Positions 1-44,334 of a stretch of DNA of 64,000 bases are shown one piece after another. Below the pieces are notes generated by a model. The model was given only the letters and a program-made list of their open reading frames with translations. It had not been told where the DNA came from and searched no databases. Position numbers and translations under genes: made by a program. The first letter of the stretch is position 1; each line of letters starts with the position of its first letter. Origin of the DNA: Nannobrachium achirus (taxonomy: Eukaryota; Chordata; Actinopteri; Myctophiformes; Myctophidae); the NCBI GenBank assembly GCA_963921795.1, contig OY997639.1, positions 50,544,768 through 50,608,767 on the forward strand, written 5' to 3'.

Positions 1-168
1 CAGGGTCAAAATTGACAACTGATTAACTGGATTTTCAAACGTGTAGGTAATGATCAGTACTAGATTGCCCTGAAGAGATAATTAACTTTTAGGTCTCAAA
101 AAAGTTGCAGTCGAGAGAACAAGAGATGTTGCTGCAGGTGGACTTTGCATTTTTGTAATATTATATGC
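1..168. other. Intronic start of window, nothing recognised
   Basis: AT-rich sequence with no coding or repeat signature I can name. It should be stt3b intron, since upstream exons must lie before position 1. Confidence 0.5.
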
Positions 169-176
169 AGTATTAC

Positions 177-585
177 TAGGGATGGTCCGATCAGGTTTTT
201 TGGAACCGAGCACCGATCACAAAAGTTTGATCACCCGATACCGATCAATCACCGATCCGATCAAGTTATTATTTATATTTTCTAAATGTTAATGTTTTAA
301 CTTTAATTCATTCATTCACTCATGAATTCATTTATATTGCCTTATAGTTATTTACCAGCATTACTATGTATTTATTATCATAGCAGTAACTAATTATTCC
401 TTCAGCACTGTGGAAATCAATACCCCAAAATGGCCTCAAGTGGGCATACTGAACTGCTGGTTGATTGGATGCACCGAGCCGATCCGATCGGTGAATTTAC
501 CTTTTGATCTAAACCACCGATTATCGCCGATCACGCTTTGATCGGCCCGATCCGATCCATTGCCGATTGATCGGTAACATCTCTA
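177..585. mobile_element. hAT-type MITE (TAGGGATG ends) with 8-bp target duplication
   Basis: The ends TAGGGATGGTCCGATC and the reverse complement of GATCGGTAACATCTCTA form a terminal inverted repeat. AGTATTAC flanks both sides (169-176 and 586-593). The interior has many CCGATC and GATCGG motifs and no ORF. Non-autonomous. Confidence 0.85.
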
Positions 586-1708
586 AGTATTACACATTGG
601 CCCAATACAAGTCTCCAATCAGGGAGGACAGTGCTTCATTTCTTGAGTTAACAGATAGATAGATAGATAGATAGATACCTTTATTATCCCAAGGGGGAAA
701 GATAAGTTCATTTACTAAGTCATTTACTTACATACCGTTCACACAAACACATGTGCGTGCACACTCTCATGAAGCCTTTGCTTGGCTGGCTATAGAAACT
801 GTTTAGGGGGAGGCAATAAGTTAGCTAGGAAGACTCTGTGGAGTCATAAGATACAGTACATGGAGTGGATCCATCTTCATAAATCCCTAAAGGACACACA
901 GTCCGGGGTCACTTTAACACACCATTACCCTGCCACTCATCTTGTGTGTGTATCTCTTGTCTTTTATTTAAATCATCCTCTCCACACAGTGAATCAGTGA
1001 GGGAACCGTAGTGGTCATGAAGCTAATCTTTCCCCGGGGTTTACTTGTGCATTTTGCCATAGCAGCCATTGTAATGCTGGAGGATATTGTCTTCACAGAG
1101 CAGGGTCCCTTTGATGCACCCTTATACTCACACTCTTTTCATTATGAAGCTCTACCCTTCGTATTAAGTGTTCCCTCTAGGGAATGTGGAAGTATTTGAT
1201 TCCAGGATTGCAATGAAGCTGTCACAGTTTGACTGCTGACTTTCAATATAGGAAGGTCACTTTGAAACTGACTGTGAGAGGAAGGTTGATCTTTGGGTAC
1301 AGATTTCACACATAAACTAGCATGCTCAAGCAGACTCTTTGAATGCACACTTTCTAACTTCCATCAAGGTTAGATTGTTGCACCTACTAGGGCTAGGCTG
1401 TAAATCGATATGAAGGTACAGTATATATATAGAGAGATATTGTGATATGAGACTACTACTACTACTAATAATAATAATAATACATTTTAGTTGTAACGCA
1501 CTTAACAAATCTCAAAGCGCTAGACTACAGCAGATTTTTAATAGTGACAGTAGCAGATCTACAAGTGCCCAATCAACTATCGTTCTTTATTGAGAGGTAG
1601 AAAAAATAATCATTACAATACAATCATGATATCGAGGCATTTGGTCCATACCGCCCAGCACACTAGTTGCACCTAAATAACCCTTGCCTCCCGCCGTCCT
1701 TCCCCCAG
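586..1708. other. stt3b intron, mostly unremarkable
   Basis: Contains a short (GATA)n tract (653-676) followed by TTTATTATCCCAAGGGGGAA, like the 3' end of a fish retroposon, and a worn stretch (1385-1660) with GGGCTAGGCTG...ATCGATAT resembling the 'ATCGATAT' hAT-like repeats. Nothing coding is supported. Confidence 0.45.
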
Positions 1709-33780
<32,072 letters not shown>

Positions 33781-34267
33781 GATGCCCTGCACCAACAGAG
33801 GCACATTTGGGGGAGGAAAAATCTTTCATAAAATTAAAAACTTTCAAAAAACAGCAACAAGCAGCAAAGTTAATCCACCAATCAAGATGAATAAGGAACA
33901 CCAGAGGTTTCTCCGGACGCCTGTTAACCCAAGCGTCCTTGCCTGGAGCTCCAGGTTGGAGAACCCACCATCACCTAGGAAACGGAAGGTTCTGTTGACC
34001 CCCGCCCCTGCCCCCCCCGGCCAACCTTTGACCTGATGAGGAACAGGTCAAGGAAGAGGAGGAGGAGAGATAGCGGCTAGCCCGAGGTCCTCCCCATGTC
34101 GGTTTTAACCTGAGGAACTATGACCTTTGACTCGCATTTTGATTTTGTACTTGAATGTTGCTGGCAGAGAGTAGGGAAGAGAGAGAGAGAATTTAATGGT
34201 CCTTCCACTGGGGGCTTCTTTCAGGAGTGGTCAGTGTATCGCAGTGTTCAGATAGGAATAAAACCTT
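33781..34267 (+). other. Probable proximal 3' untranslated region of stt3b
   Basis: This stretch follows the stop codon. AATAAA lies at 34257-34262, just before an inserted TTAA-type MITE, and is a candidate early polyadenylation signal. A second unique stretch near 38.6-39.05 kb also has AATAAA (about 39003), so a longer UTR spanning the repeats is possible. Confidence 0.45.
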
Positions 34268-34808
34268 TTAACCCATTCAGAACGGGTACACATTATTGTG
34301 TATCATTATTTTATGCTTTAACCATTGAAAAATAGCAGATATACAAGCTCACAAGCTTGTAGATCTGCTATTTTTGAAAAATCGTGAAAATTTGAATTTT
34401 GACCCGATTCTATAAGTGACATAGAAACCTATGTTTCTATGTCAGCAATCTGGCCAGCCATCGTCAAAGAAAAGGTCCTTTTCACTTAACTGGAGCTCAG
34501 TTAGTCTGTTCTTGAGAGACTACTATGTCAGTGGTTCTCAAACCTTTTCATGTGAAGGACCCCCAAAATGATATTTACCTGCATCTCAAAATATTTAGTT
34601 CCAGGGACCACCCAGAAGCAAAATTTGATTTACAAACGTTCGCTTTGAAAATACATATATTCAAAGATTTGCACACATTTTCACGACTTTTTCAAAAATA
34701 GCAGATCTACAAGCTCGCAGCGCGGCACTCGGTGCCGCGCTGTGAGCTTGTATATCTGCTATTTTTCACTGGTCAAAGCATTCAATAATTCTAGGCCTAA
34801 ATGGGTAA
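34268..34808 (-). mobile_element. TTAACCCATTTAGGCC MITE, copy D, inverted
   Basis: Reverse orientation: starts TTAACCCATTCAGAACGGGT and ends TAGGCCTAAATGGGTAA. Two hairpins, 34327-34379 and 34693-34768. Inserted about 480 bp after the stt3b stop, next to AATAAA. Confidence 0.88.
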
Positions 34809-36472
34809 AGCAGTCTACATGCTCAGTTGCTACGGCATTCCTGTCCCGTGTCCCAAGCTTACCGCTGAGTCATCTTGGGCGAATTAAAGTGATATTAGGT
34901 GTCTTAGAGGGCATGAAAATGAGGATTATATTCCTCTTGTTGCATGAATGCTTTCCCTCTTTGTTAAACATTTATTTAGTAAATATTGGAGGAAAACTTT
35001 CTTGCATAAATGCCTCCCCTTAAAAATTCCAACCTGGTGCCCACTTAATTCCTTAACCGTATCTTATTCTTAACTCCATTGTGTGCCATTGTGGGTGGAG
35101 GAAATATGAGTTTGTTTGTACAAAAGCTTTTGGAATGTTCTGCACTGATATCAGACCCTCTTGAATTCACTCAAGTCTATAAAACCAGGTTTCAATAAAT
35201 ACAAATTCAATAAGTTAATGACTAAAGCAATAGTTCACTCAACAATGACAATGTGTCATTACCTACACACCCTCATGCCACTTGAAACTGAAGTCACTGG
35301 TGACCAGGTCCTTGGAGTTCCTAAAATTAAATTTACTCCATGCACTTATATAATCCAACTTTTCTGAAGCCTATCGATTGTACTATGAGTGGAAAACACC
35401 TACTATATATGTACGGATTGTACGCCATTATTTAGTAAATGGTCTGCTTGATGAGAACACACAGTCTCCTGACTTGGAACGTCTGGTGCGTTGTGAAGAT
35501 TTGCACTAAATAATGGTATTAAATATGGGTATTTTCCATTCACTCGGCGATGAAAAGTTTCAAGAACAGCAACTTAATCAGCCTTAGCCAGAGAACATTT
35601 GGCTGAGCAACACAGCGTGGCACAAAGGGCTGTATGCTTTCCCTGCTACATGTAACTGAAGTAAGCTATAGAGTGAGAGAGGGTGTCAGCAGTGGAGCAG
35701 GGAGAAGATGGCATGAGGTTTAAGTGTGTGAATCAAAACACCATTCTGGTTCCAAGGGGCGGAGTGCTTGTTTTCGGTGGAGATGACAGAGGCGCGGTGT
35801 CTCAGGCGACCTTGATCCACGAGCGTTGCAAAGATCGAATGAGCCGACTAGCGCCGTCCGAGTTATGTCACGATATGGACAGAATAGTAAATCCCCCCCC
35901 CCTTAACTGGAATAAACACGGTTTAAGTTTGCCTGCTCCCTTCAGATCTTGATTGTTTGTGACAACTTTGAACTTAGCAACCCTGGCACCCTTCTCCCTG
36001 CTGCCTTTCATCATCTCACAGATTAGCATCCCTTCAGTAACTAAAAAGGTACACCAATGGCTTTTGTTATATTGTGGACAAAAAAACTTTACCTGTTTAC
36101 AAACTAGCATGAGTGTGAGTAGATCCCATGCCTCCATCATATGTCAACTTGTCCCTTTGGCTTATACTGTAGGATGAGTTTAGGACCAGACTATTGTTAA
36201 ACAGCAGAAGTCGTCAACTTGGCTTTGTGTGTGATATACCTAGATCTGTAACCTTGATTCTTAGTTGAGCCTGGATGTGCCTCAGAACAGAGCAGAGCTG
36301 CGTTTCCCAAAAGCTTTTTTGTACAGTGATCGTTTTTGTTCCAATGGAATTCAGTGATTGGATAATAACTTCTTGTTTGAGATGTGTTTAGTAAACCAGG
36401 CCCACAACCAAGAACTATATACATTATGTAGCTCATGATAAGTGAAAGTAAACTGCAACTGACACAGGACCA
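34809..36472. other. Region downstream of stt3b, nothing recognised
   Basis: Unique-looking AT-rich sequence. It could be distal 3' UTR or intergenic. Open frames lack family resemblance. Confidence 0.4.
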
Positions 36473-36480
36473 GTATTCTA

Positions 36481-36707
36481 CAGCAGTGGTTCTCACACTT
36501 TTTAATTTCAAGGTTCCCCAGTTTGGTATGCATTAGGCCACAGATGCCCATAACTCAGAGAGTACAAATGGAAACAAATGAACCCAAAAGAGTCCATTTG
36601 GTTCTACCTATACACACATAGTTACAGATCTATAAGTGTCCATTTGGTTCCTAACTATTAATGTTTTAGTTGCAGACCCCCTGGAACCCGGACCCCAGTG
36701 TGAACCA
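36481..36707. mobile_element. Short hAT-type MITE with 8-bp duplication
   Basis: CAGCAGTGGTTCTCACAC and the inverse of GGACCCCAGTGTGAACCA, with GTATTCTA on both sides (36473-36480 and 36708-36715). Confidence 0.78.
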
Positions 36708-37599
36708 GTATTCTATAGGACTAGTCTGTCGTATTTGTCTCAAGTGTTCATACTCTGGTTTGGTCAGCAAACCTCCACAATAGTGTCAAGGAAACTGTCC
36801 CTGCTGCTCTCACAAAAACTCAATCCCTTTCAAGCTGAACACAAACAGCATAAAGATCAGTTGAATCAAGCTGATGGAAAAATGGTTGTAGTCTCGCCAA
36901 AGTCATTCCGTGCAATTCTTATATCGGTGTGAGAGAGTATCTTCTAAAATGAGAGTGAGGCGAGGTAATGTTTAGATAAGTTGGTGAAATAATGCATGCC
37001 TGTGATTTGTTTTAGTCGGTTCAGGAAGAGTTTTTTTTTGTAACAGAAGAAAAGTCATCACTTGTGTGATGCAAAATGATTTGCACTTCCTGATTTACCT
37101 GTGGTCAATTTGAACTGAGTAACAGTGACTGCCCCTGGATGTGAGTGTTACTATGCAGCTCATTACAGGGTGGATGCCAGTCTTAACCAACTGTCTGTGT
37201 CCACCTTTGTTCAGTTTGTGCTATTAGTATTTAGTATGTTTTGTAGACTGCTTATGCCCAATTTATGTTTCATTTTATGACACTTGTGTACCAGAAATAG
37301 CCAATCTACAAGCTCATAATATCTGCGATATCTGCGATATGCTATTTTCGGTGCACGGCACCACCGTACAACCAAGTGTAAATCAGGCTTTACACTTTAG
37401 TCGTGTCTACCACTGCGATCCATTTGAAGTGTTGCTTAATTTCTAAAATGTAAATGTTTTTAGCCTTGAATCCCCAGAATGCTGAGCACTAAAAAAAAAA
37501 TCACAAAATCAATTTATTTACTCTAGAGATGATAACAGGCAGGTTTTTAGTGAACACTGCAGTAGACACTCTAATTCTACCCTGTCATTCAACCTAGAG

Positions 37600-38077
37600 C
37601 AGTGGTTCTCAACCTGTGGGTCAGGACCCCCACGGGGGTCCCCAAATTATTTCGGGCGGGGGGGGGGGGGGGGATGATCAACTTAATGTGCAACATTGTT
37701 TTCTCTCTCAACAGTAAACAAACCAACCATAAAGTTTAAGTGTATAGAGGTTATCTGCACATTTCTAAAGTGACAAATTAAGGACTTTTTAATACCTTTA
37801 AAACGACAAATTAAATTAGAGGCAGCAATTGTGAAAATAGCCTTTAAATAAATTAAATAATAATTAATTAATAATTAATTAATTAACAATTAATAATAAA
37901 TTGTGAAATACATGCTCACAAGTGTGAGCATGTAGATCTGCTATTTTAACAATAGAACCATGTTAAACAAAATGTAATGCCTCAACTCTTAGTGCCCGTC
38001 AGGGTGGGGTGGGGGGGGTCCCCAGTTCAAATACGATTATTTTGGGGGTCGCAGCCTGAAAAGGTTGAGAACCACTG
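37600..38077. mobile_element. CAGTGGTTCTCAACC hAT-type element, inverted copy
   Basis: CAGTGGTTCTCAACCTGTGG to AAAAGGTTGAGAACCACTG. Flanks ACCTAGAG / ACCTATAA are an imperfect 8-bp duplication. It includes a G-run, an AATTAATT-rich stretch and a hairpin at 37901-37953. Confidence 0.82.
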
Positions 38078-39598
38078 ACCTATAATCCCATCAGTCCACC
38101 ATTCTGAAAGTTAAGGCAAATCTTCTGTTAAGACCTGTTTTCCTGTTGTCTTTTTTTGAGCGGTGCCAACCGCTCCTATGTCTGGCTTTATGTGTAGGTC
38201 GCTATGTCTTTATGAGTACGAGACTAACGTCATAGAAAGTACGACATCACCACAGCTGATGTCATGGACAGAACGGCCCATACAAGGAGATATGCAGAGT
38301 GTTGTGTTTGATACAATGGTATCAGGTGCGATTTTTTTTCTTCGTTCTGATGCACTTAATAGGTAGCGAGTATCAGTCGTCCTCCAGTAACACCAGTTCC
38401 CTTTAATAATTCGGTCAGCTCTCAGAAAACTGTTATTTTCCAAAAGTAGGAATAATGTGATGTGGTTTTATGGGTTTAAAGACGGAACATTGCATCGGAT
38501 TAGATCGCCACTCGTTTCTCAGTCTTCACCTATATCTACTGCCCAAATCTAATCTGTCTTTAAACATATCTGATCGTTTTGATTTCTGGGTTTACGCTTT
38601 TCTCTCCCAACCCCTTTTCCCAATAATTGTACCCTCTTTACTCAGTTTCTCCTGTGAAGTACAATTTAACATAACCCAAGGTGTGTGAGCTGTGATTCTT
38701 CTGTCTGACGTTTTGTCAAGAGAATGCCTAAGAAAATATTCAGGTGACGAGGATTTGTTTGGCCTTAATAGATACTTTGGCAGAAAAGAAAATATCAATG
38801 TTTCCTGAGCTCAAGTGAGACTGTCTGTGAGTGTATTTATTACATGAACTTTGGAGGCTGCGATGACTCAAAGAGAGAAGTAAACGACGTAGCATCCCAT
38901 TATGAAATGCAAGGATTTTATTTTGTGTTGATTTTGTAAGTCAAGGTTTCTTCCATCAATTGTAATGAACTGGATGCTGGTGTGTGAAAGATGCCTTTTT
39001 GAATAAAGAGGTTTAAATAAGGTTTCAGTTTAACTGTTTGGTTCTTCATACTGGACACACGATTCTATAATGACATCTACTGAAGTCTTTTTCTACACTG
39101 CAATGAAAATTACACAATACTCCCTTTTGTACACTAATTCTGAGGCAGCTTAATTATGCCACTGAAAACTTCATTTTGAATTCTGCAGAATGTAATGACA
39201 ATTTAATGTTTTTAATATTATCAGCTCTGTTTATACTGTGTGTGCAGTAGGTCTGGATGCCATTTAATGGGTTGTAGTCTTACAGTATTAAGTTGTATTC
39301 AATGCTCTAGCCGCCTTTTACCGCGACAGTTCTCAAATCTTGCTGCTGTGTTCACACATTTGTGTATTTCTCCCAGTAGGTATGGGAGTTTTTTGTCATG
39401 ATTTCAAACTCACTTTGGGTGTGTGTAATCTGTGAGAAGTATGTGTCTCTGATGTCTTAGTATAGTGGTTAGAAAGTGTAGCTCTGTTTCCACCACATGT
39501 TGTGTGCTGTGGGTGCATATAGCATGTCTTCCCTTGGAAATGGGGTCTGTGGCGGAGTGGTTCATGCTGGCTTTAGCCCCTCTCAGGACCCCAAAATC
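38078..39598. other. Unique-looking stretch, possible distal stt3b 3' UTR end
   Basis: Contains TTTTTGAATAAAGAGGTTTA near 39000, a plausible polyadenylation signal on the plus strand. No other gene signal. Confidence 0.35.
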
Positions 39599-40243
39599 AC
39601 CTCTTTTTATATTTTGACGTCGGTGAATTAGGAGTCCCTTGCTTGTAGATTGGCTCTCTCTGATACGCAGCGCTACCACTGTCTGGTCTCGGATGAATAC
39701 AGCGTCGTTCAGATGTTGAGATGCTTTAAAGATACCCAGAACTGCACTAGGAGAGCGCGGAAACGTGTGCGAAGCGCCGCAAATCGGCGATGCCGTTAAG
39801 TATCATTAATTTATCTGTGAAAATTTAGTAGCTTTTTTCCAAACTGTATCTCGCTTCCATGTCCCGCCTCCCCGCGGTGTGGTTGGCTACGTTCCTGCCT
39901 CTGATCTATCAGAGACAGGCTGACACTACCAGCTAGCCAAAAGACGCCGTGGGGAGGCGGGACATGTGACGTAATAAGGAAGCGAGATACAGTTTGGAAA
40001 AAGCAACTAAATTTTCACAGATAAATTAATGATACTTAACGGCATCGCCGATTTGCGGCGCTTCGCACACGTTTCCGTGCTCTCCTAGTGCAGTTCTGGG
40101 TATCTTTAAAGAATCTCAACAACATCTGAGCGACGCTGTATTAGTCCGAGACCAGACAGTGGTAGCGCTGCGTATCAGAGAGACCCAATCTACAAGCAAG
40201 GAACTGTATTTACCAATATAAAATATCAAAATATAAAAAAAGG
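39599..40243. repeat. Near-perfect 640-bp palindrome (foldback element)
   Basis: The left arm (from CTCTTTTTATATTTTGA, through CTTGCTTGTAGATTGG, GATACGCAGCGCTACCAC, AAATCGGCGATGCCGTTAAG) is repeated inverted on the right to about 40243. The arms differ by scattered changes and a 12-bp gap. The centre near 39913 is itself palindromic (CCTGCCTCTGAT / ATCAGAGACAGG). No ORF. Confidence 0.92.
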
Positions 40244-41300
40244 TAAATACAGGAACGAAAGGAGCTATGCTGGCTTATGGTCTGCTAAAAAACTACTTTA
40301 AAGTAGATGGCAGTGGATGCATGGCAGTCACAAATAATTTAACACGTTTCTATCCATCCCACCAGCGTAAATGAAAATGGAACGTGAGTAGCCAAGCAGA
40401 CTACAAAATGTATTATTTATTGAAGATTTTATATAGCCCTGGTTATGGCTTGTTGGACTGTAAAATAAGTGATTGATTGAAGACTTTATTAGAAGTTTGC
40501 ATAGGAAAAGGTACATTTTCATGATGGTACAGTTCACTGGTACAAGGTCTACTAAAAGGAGATCCTAGAAAAGCACTTGGCTTATTTCCACAGGAAACCA
40601 TTGAAGTATCTCATAACATTGAGACCTGTGTTACTGTTTACTAAAACTGATAGTGATAACACATTGTAGTGTTCTCCTAGGGTTTGCCAATGTAATGACA
40701 TACTTCCCAGCATGTCTACTGACTCGGATGCTACAGTTCTTTTTAGTGTTATTGTCTATGTATTTGAGTTAGGAGATGGGTTCTAAGTTTATTATGAAGA
40801 CTGGCCAGTGTCCACTGCCTGAAGGACTGTGTGTGGTCCACCTCAACCATCTCCATGACCACGCAGTGCCATTCAAAGGGTCCGTGGTCAGTCTGCTGGA
40901 GGTGTTTGAGGCCTTTCACCATGCAGGCGTGCTATTTCTTTGTGGTATTTAGAGGATTAAATGATAAGGGAATGAAAGAGTTTTTGAACCAATTTAATCT
41001 CCACCTAGGGAACCTATAATAGGTAGGAACCTATATTCAGAATACAGTATTGCAGGGGTCTCGTATGATTTTCTGGGCCTGCCTGATAAAAATCATTTGT
41101 AGGGGGAGGGTTCTTGACTTACTCCTACTTCTTTCAGGGCTGTGTGGACCAGCTGGGAGATCTTTTTATAATTTCTGTATCTGGCTTTACCACACTAAAG
41201 CCAGATGATGATGTACTCTTCAATTTATGTTAAGAAAGCATTGCATACATGATCTGTTCTCTCCAAACACATTGAGACTGCATTCAGCTCAGAAGCATAC
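40244..41300. other. Intergenic, little recognised
   Basis: A TTATTGAAGATTTTATATAG / GATTGATTGAAGACTTTATT segment near 40410-40500 looks like a retroposon tail. Nothing else supported. Confidence 0.35.
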
Positions 41301-41520
41301 ACTGTACATGCAGGGGCGAAATTAGATCTTATTCTGCATGGGTTTTCAGATCAAAAGGGCCCTGTACTGCCGTGAGGGGGGCCCATAGATTAGGAGATTA
41401 GAGACCCATGATATAATATTGGAAATGACAAAATACATGTCGTCGTTGTCGAGTGGAAACCTTGGCTTGTCCAAAACTCTTCGTCTTGCATTTATCATTT
41501 TAAAAATGATTTAAACTAGT

Positions 41521-41594
41521 GAAAACAGCCGATCTACAAGCACACAACGCCTCGCACCGCGAGGCGTTGTGTGCTTGTAGATCTGCTGTTTTCA
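41521..41594. repeat. Shared palindrome, intact copy
   Basis: GAAAACAGCCGATCTACAAG ... CTTGTAGATCTGCTGTTTTC around CGCCTCGCACCGCGAGGCG. Arms pair over about 33 bp. The host repeat (about 41310-41740) is not identified. Confidence 0.92.
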
Positions 41595-41925
41595 GGGCTT
41601 TAGTTGGGCTTTAGTTTGCGAAAAAACGTACAAATTTGAAACTTGGAGATACAAGGTTTCTGCCCGACAATGACGATATAATAGCCTATGAATTTATAAT
41701 ACTGTCCCCAGTAGGGGGGCCCTTGGGTTTATTAAACCCATCAACCCTATACAAATTACGCTTGTGTGTACATTTCCATCACCTTTATTTTTCCCCACTT
41801 TATTTGAATATTTTCCCATACAATACTTATACTTCTATTCCAACTACATCTCAGAGGTAAATACTGTACATTTACTCACCTAAAAAATATTTGAAACTGG
41901 TTACTGGTTGGGTTACTTTGGCTAT

Positions 41926-42005
41926 TTGAAAATAGCTGATCTACAAGCTCTACAGGTCAAAATGCATTGCATCACGAAAGCATTGTGAGCTTATAGATCT
42001 GATCT
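41926..42005. repeat. Shared palindrome, diverged copy
   Basis: GAAAATAGCTGATCTACAAG ... AGCTTATAGATCTGATCTTC with AATGCATTG / AAAGCATTGTG tips. Confidence 0.75.
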
Positions 42006-42285
42006 TCAATATTTTGAAAACGTGTAAAATGTGAGGGTTCTATAGGCACAATGTACAGGGTCGGCGTGTGTATGGTTCTAAATGAAAATAACATCAATCA
42101 ATCAAAGTTTATTTATATAGAACATTTCATACAAGGGCAGTTCAACATGCTTCACATTTTATGTAAAAAAATCTACTCGAGTCAAGTCGTGACCCAAAAG
42201 CAGTTGTGCATAGGAGTTGGGGGGTGTTATAGTTTTATTAATAAAATAGTCTGTTTTATATGCCGATAATATCGACCATCCCTAA

Positions 42286-42724
42286 TAATTGCTTTTTTCC
42301 CCCCTTTTTTCCCATTAATGGCCATCATCTTGGCCTATTTGACAGTGGAGAAGCATAATTCTCCTTTTGCACAAAGTAGTGCAATAATGCAAGATAGAGG
42401 GTGCCAGATCCCTTTGAGTCACGCCCTACCACTACTTGCTGTTCATCCACAGAGCATTGATTCTAGTCATTTTCTCCATTAGATTTCTTTTCACTTTTTT
42501 CAACTTTTATTACTTGGGATGGTAAAAAGATGAGGCAGACAAATAATATGTATTTTGACGTAATAAAAGTTGAAAAAAGTGAAAAGAAAGCACTTTAATC
42601 TAATGGAGAAAACAACTAGACTACAATGCTCTGTGGATGAACAGGAAGCAGTGGTAGGGTGTGACTCAAAGGGATCTGGCGCCCTCTATCTTGCATTGCA
42701 CTACTTTGTGCAAAAAAGCAATTG
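42286..42724. repeat. Snap-back element with ~165-bp arms
   Basis: TCCTTTTGCACAAAGTAGTG and AGATCCCTTTGAGTCACGCC to TTTTCAACTTTTATTAC on the left are repeated inverted on the right (to CTTTGTGCAAAAAAGCAATT). The loop is about 40 bp. No ORF. Confidence 0.85.
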
Positions 42725-42786
42725 CTATCTAACATTAACATTAACATTATCTAACATTAACAAATTAATGTCAATGATCATCAGCT

Positions 42787-42788
<2 letters not shown>

Positions 42789-42837
<49 letters not shown>
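42789..42837. repeat. (CA)n microsatellite
   Basis: About 48 bp of CA, followed by ATACATATATA. Confidence 0.97.
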
Positions 42838-42841
<4 letters not shown>

Positions 42842-42988
42842 TATATAAGGGTAGCATTTGTTGCGACCGTCAGGGAGCAGTTTACTACCAAAACCTCCAC
42901 CGGCCGTCCGTCCGTCCGTCGGTCACACGTCACACCTCTGCCCTGCTCATATCTCCGCATCAGTATGACATCATCGTTTGTGTATTGT

Positions 42989-43136
42989 ATATCTCCATAT
43001 ATGGAGACATAAGTTGCTCATGCCCAAATATGGGCTGGTGAGGTCAGACTTAGTGTGATGCGTAGGTTATCTCCATATATGGAGATTCAACTTCAATGAG
43101 TAACCATGGCAAACTGTCAACTGCCCGTATGTCTTG
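42989..43136 (+). repeat. Flank block B1 of the 37-bp satellite
   Basis: 148 bp, nearly identical to 44183-44330, starting ATCTCCATATATGGAGACAT. A second block A1 (43141-43261) matches 44038-44158. Confidence 0.9.
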
Positions 43137-43374
43137 ATAACTGCTATAAGCCAACCCTGGCGATAAGGTCTGAGTCGAAGAAATGCTTCTTTCCTGGCAA
43201 GAATTGCCCCTTTATACTGTAGGGCTCGTTTGTGTATTGTATGACATCACGCCACATCATCCAGATACGCAGAGCAGGGATCTCCATATATGGGCATAAA
43301 CAGGTGACATCACACTGATGTCAGATACTCAGAGCAGGGATTTCTCCATAATATATGGGCATAAAAGGGATTCT

Positions 43375-43975
43375 GTTAGGGATCTCCATATATGGGCATA
43401 AAAGGGATTCTGTTAGGGATCTCCATATATGGGCATACAAGGGATTCTGTTAGGGATCTCCATATATGGGCATAAAAGGGATTCTGTTAGGGATTTCCAT
43501 ATATGGGCATAAAAGGGATTCTGTTAGGGATCTCCATATATGGGCATAAAAGGGATTCTGTTAGGGATCTCCATATATGGGCATAAAAGGGATTCTGTTA
43601 GGGATCTCCATATATGGGCATAAAAGGGATTCTGTTAGGGATCTCCATATATGGGCATACAAGGGATTCTGTTAGGGATCTCCATATATGGGCATAAAAG
43701 GGATTCTGTTAGGGATTTCCATATATGGGCATAAAAGGGATTCTGTTAGGGATCTCCATATATGGGCATAAAAGGGATTCTGTTAGGGATCTCCATATAT
43801 GGGCATAAAAGGGAGTCTGTTAGGGATCTCCATATATGGGCATAAAAGGGATTCTGTTAGCTGTTAGTGATCTCCATATATGGGCATAAAAGGGATGCTG
43901 TTAGGGATCTCCATATATGGGCATGAAAGGGATTCTGTTAGGGATCTCCATATATGGGCATAAAAGGGATTGTAT
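43375..43975 (+). repeat. 37-bp minisatellite, about 16 units
   Basis: The unit runs GTTAGGGATCTCCATATATG then GGCATAAAAGGGATTCT. Units are nearly identical with rare single changes (TTTCCAT, CATACAA, GGAGTCT). Each has a perfect CCATATATGG. One unit near 43855 has a short extra CTGTTAG. Confidence 0.96.
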
Positions 43976-44037
43976 CCCAGATGATGCCCTGTTAGGAGAT
44001 CCACACTAACAGAATCCATATATGGTCCTACCGACAG

Positions 44038-44330
44038 CTGCTATAAGCCAACCCTGGCGATAAGGTCTGAGTCGAAGAAATGCTTCTTTCCTGGCAAGAA
44101 TTGCCCCTTTATACTGTAGGGCTCGTTTGTGTATTGTATGACATCACGCCACATCATCGGCTGAGGACTGTGTGATGTCATCATATCTCCATATATGGAG
44201 ACATAAGTTGCTCATGCCCAAATATGGGCTGGTGAGGTCAGACTTAGTGTGATGCGTAGGTTATCTCCATATATGGAGATTCAACTTCAATGAGTAACCA
44301 TGGCAAACTGTCAACTGCCCGTATGTCTTG
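44038..44330 (+). repeat. Flank blocks A2 and B2 of the satellite
   Basis: 44038-44158 repeats 43141-43261, and 44183-44330 repeats 42989-43136, in the same orientation but in the opposite order relative to the array (B-A-array-A-B). Confidence 0.9.
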
Positions 44331-44334
44331 TTCC

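Noticed and set aside
43375-43975. CRISPR-like array
   Set aside because: There are no spacers between repeats; the 37-bp units are directly tandem, and the genome is eukaryotic.
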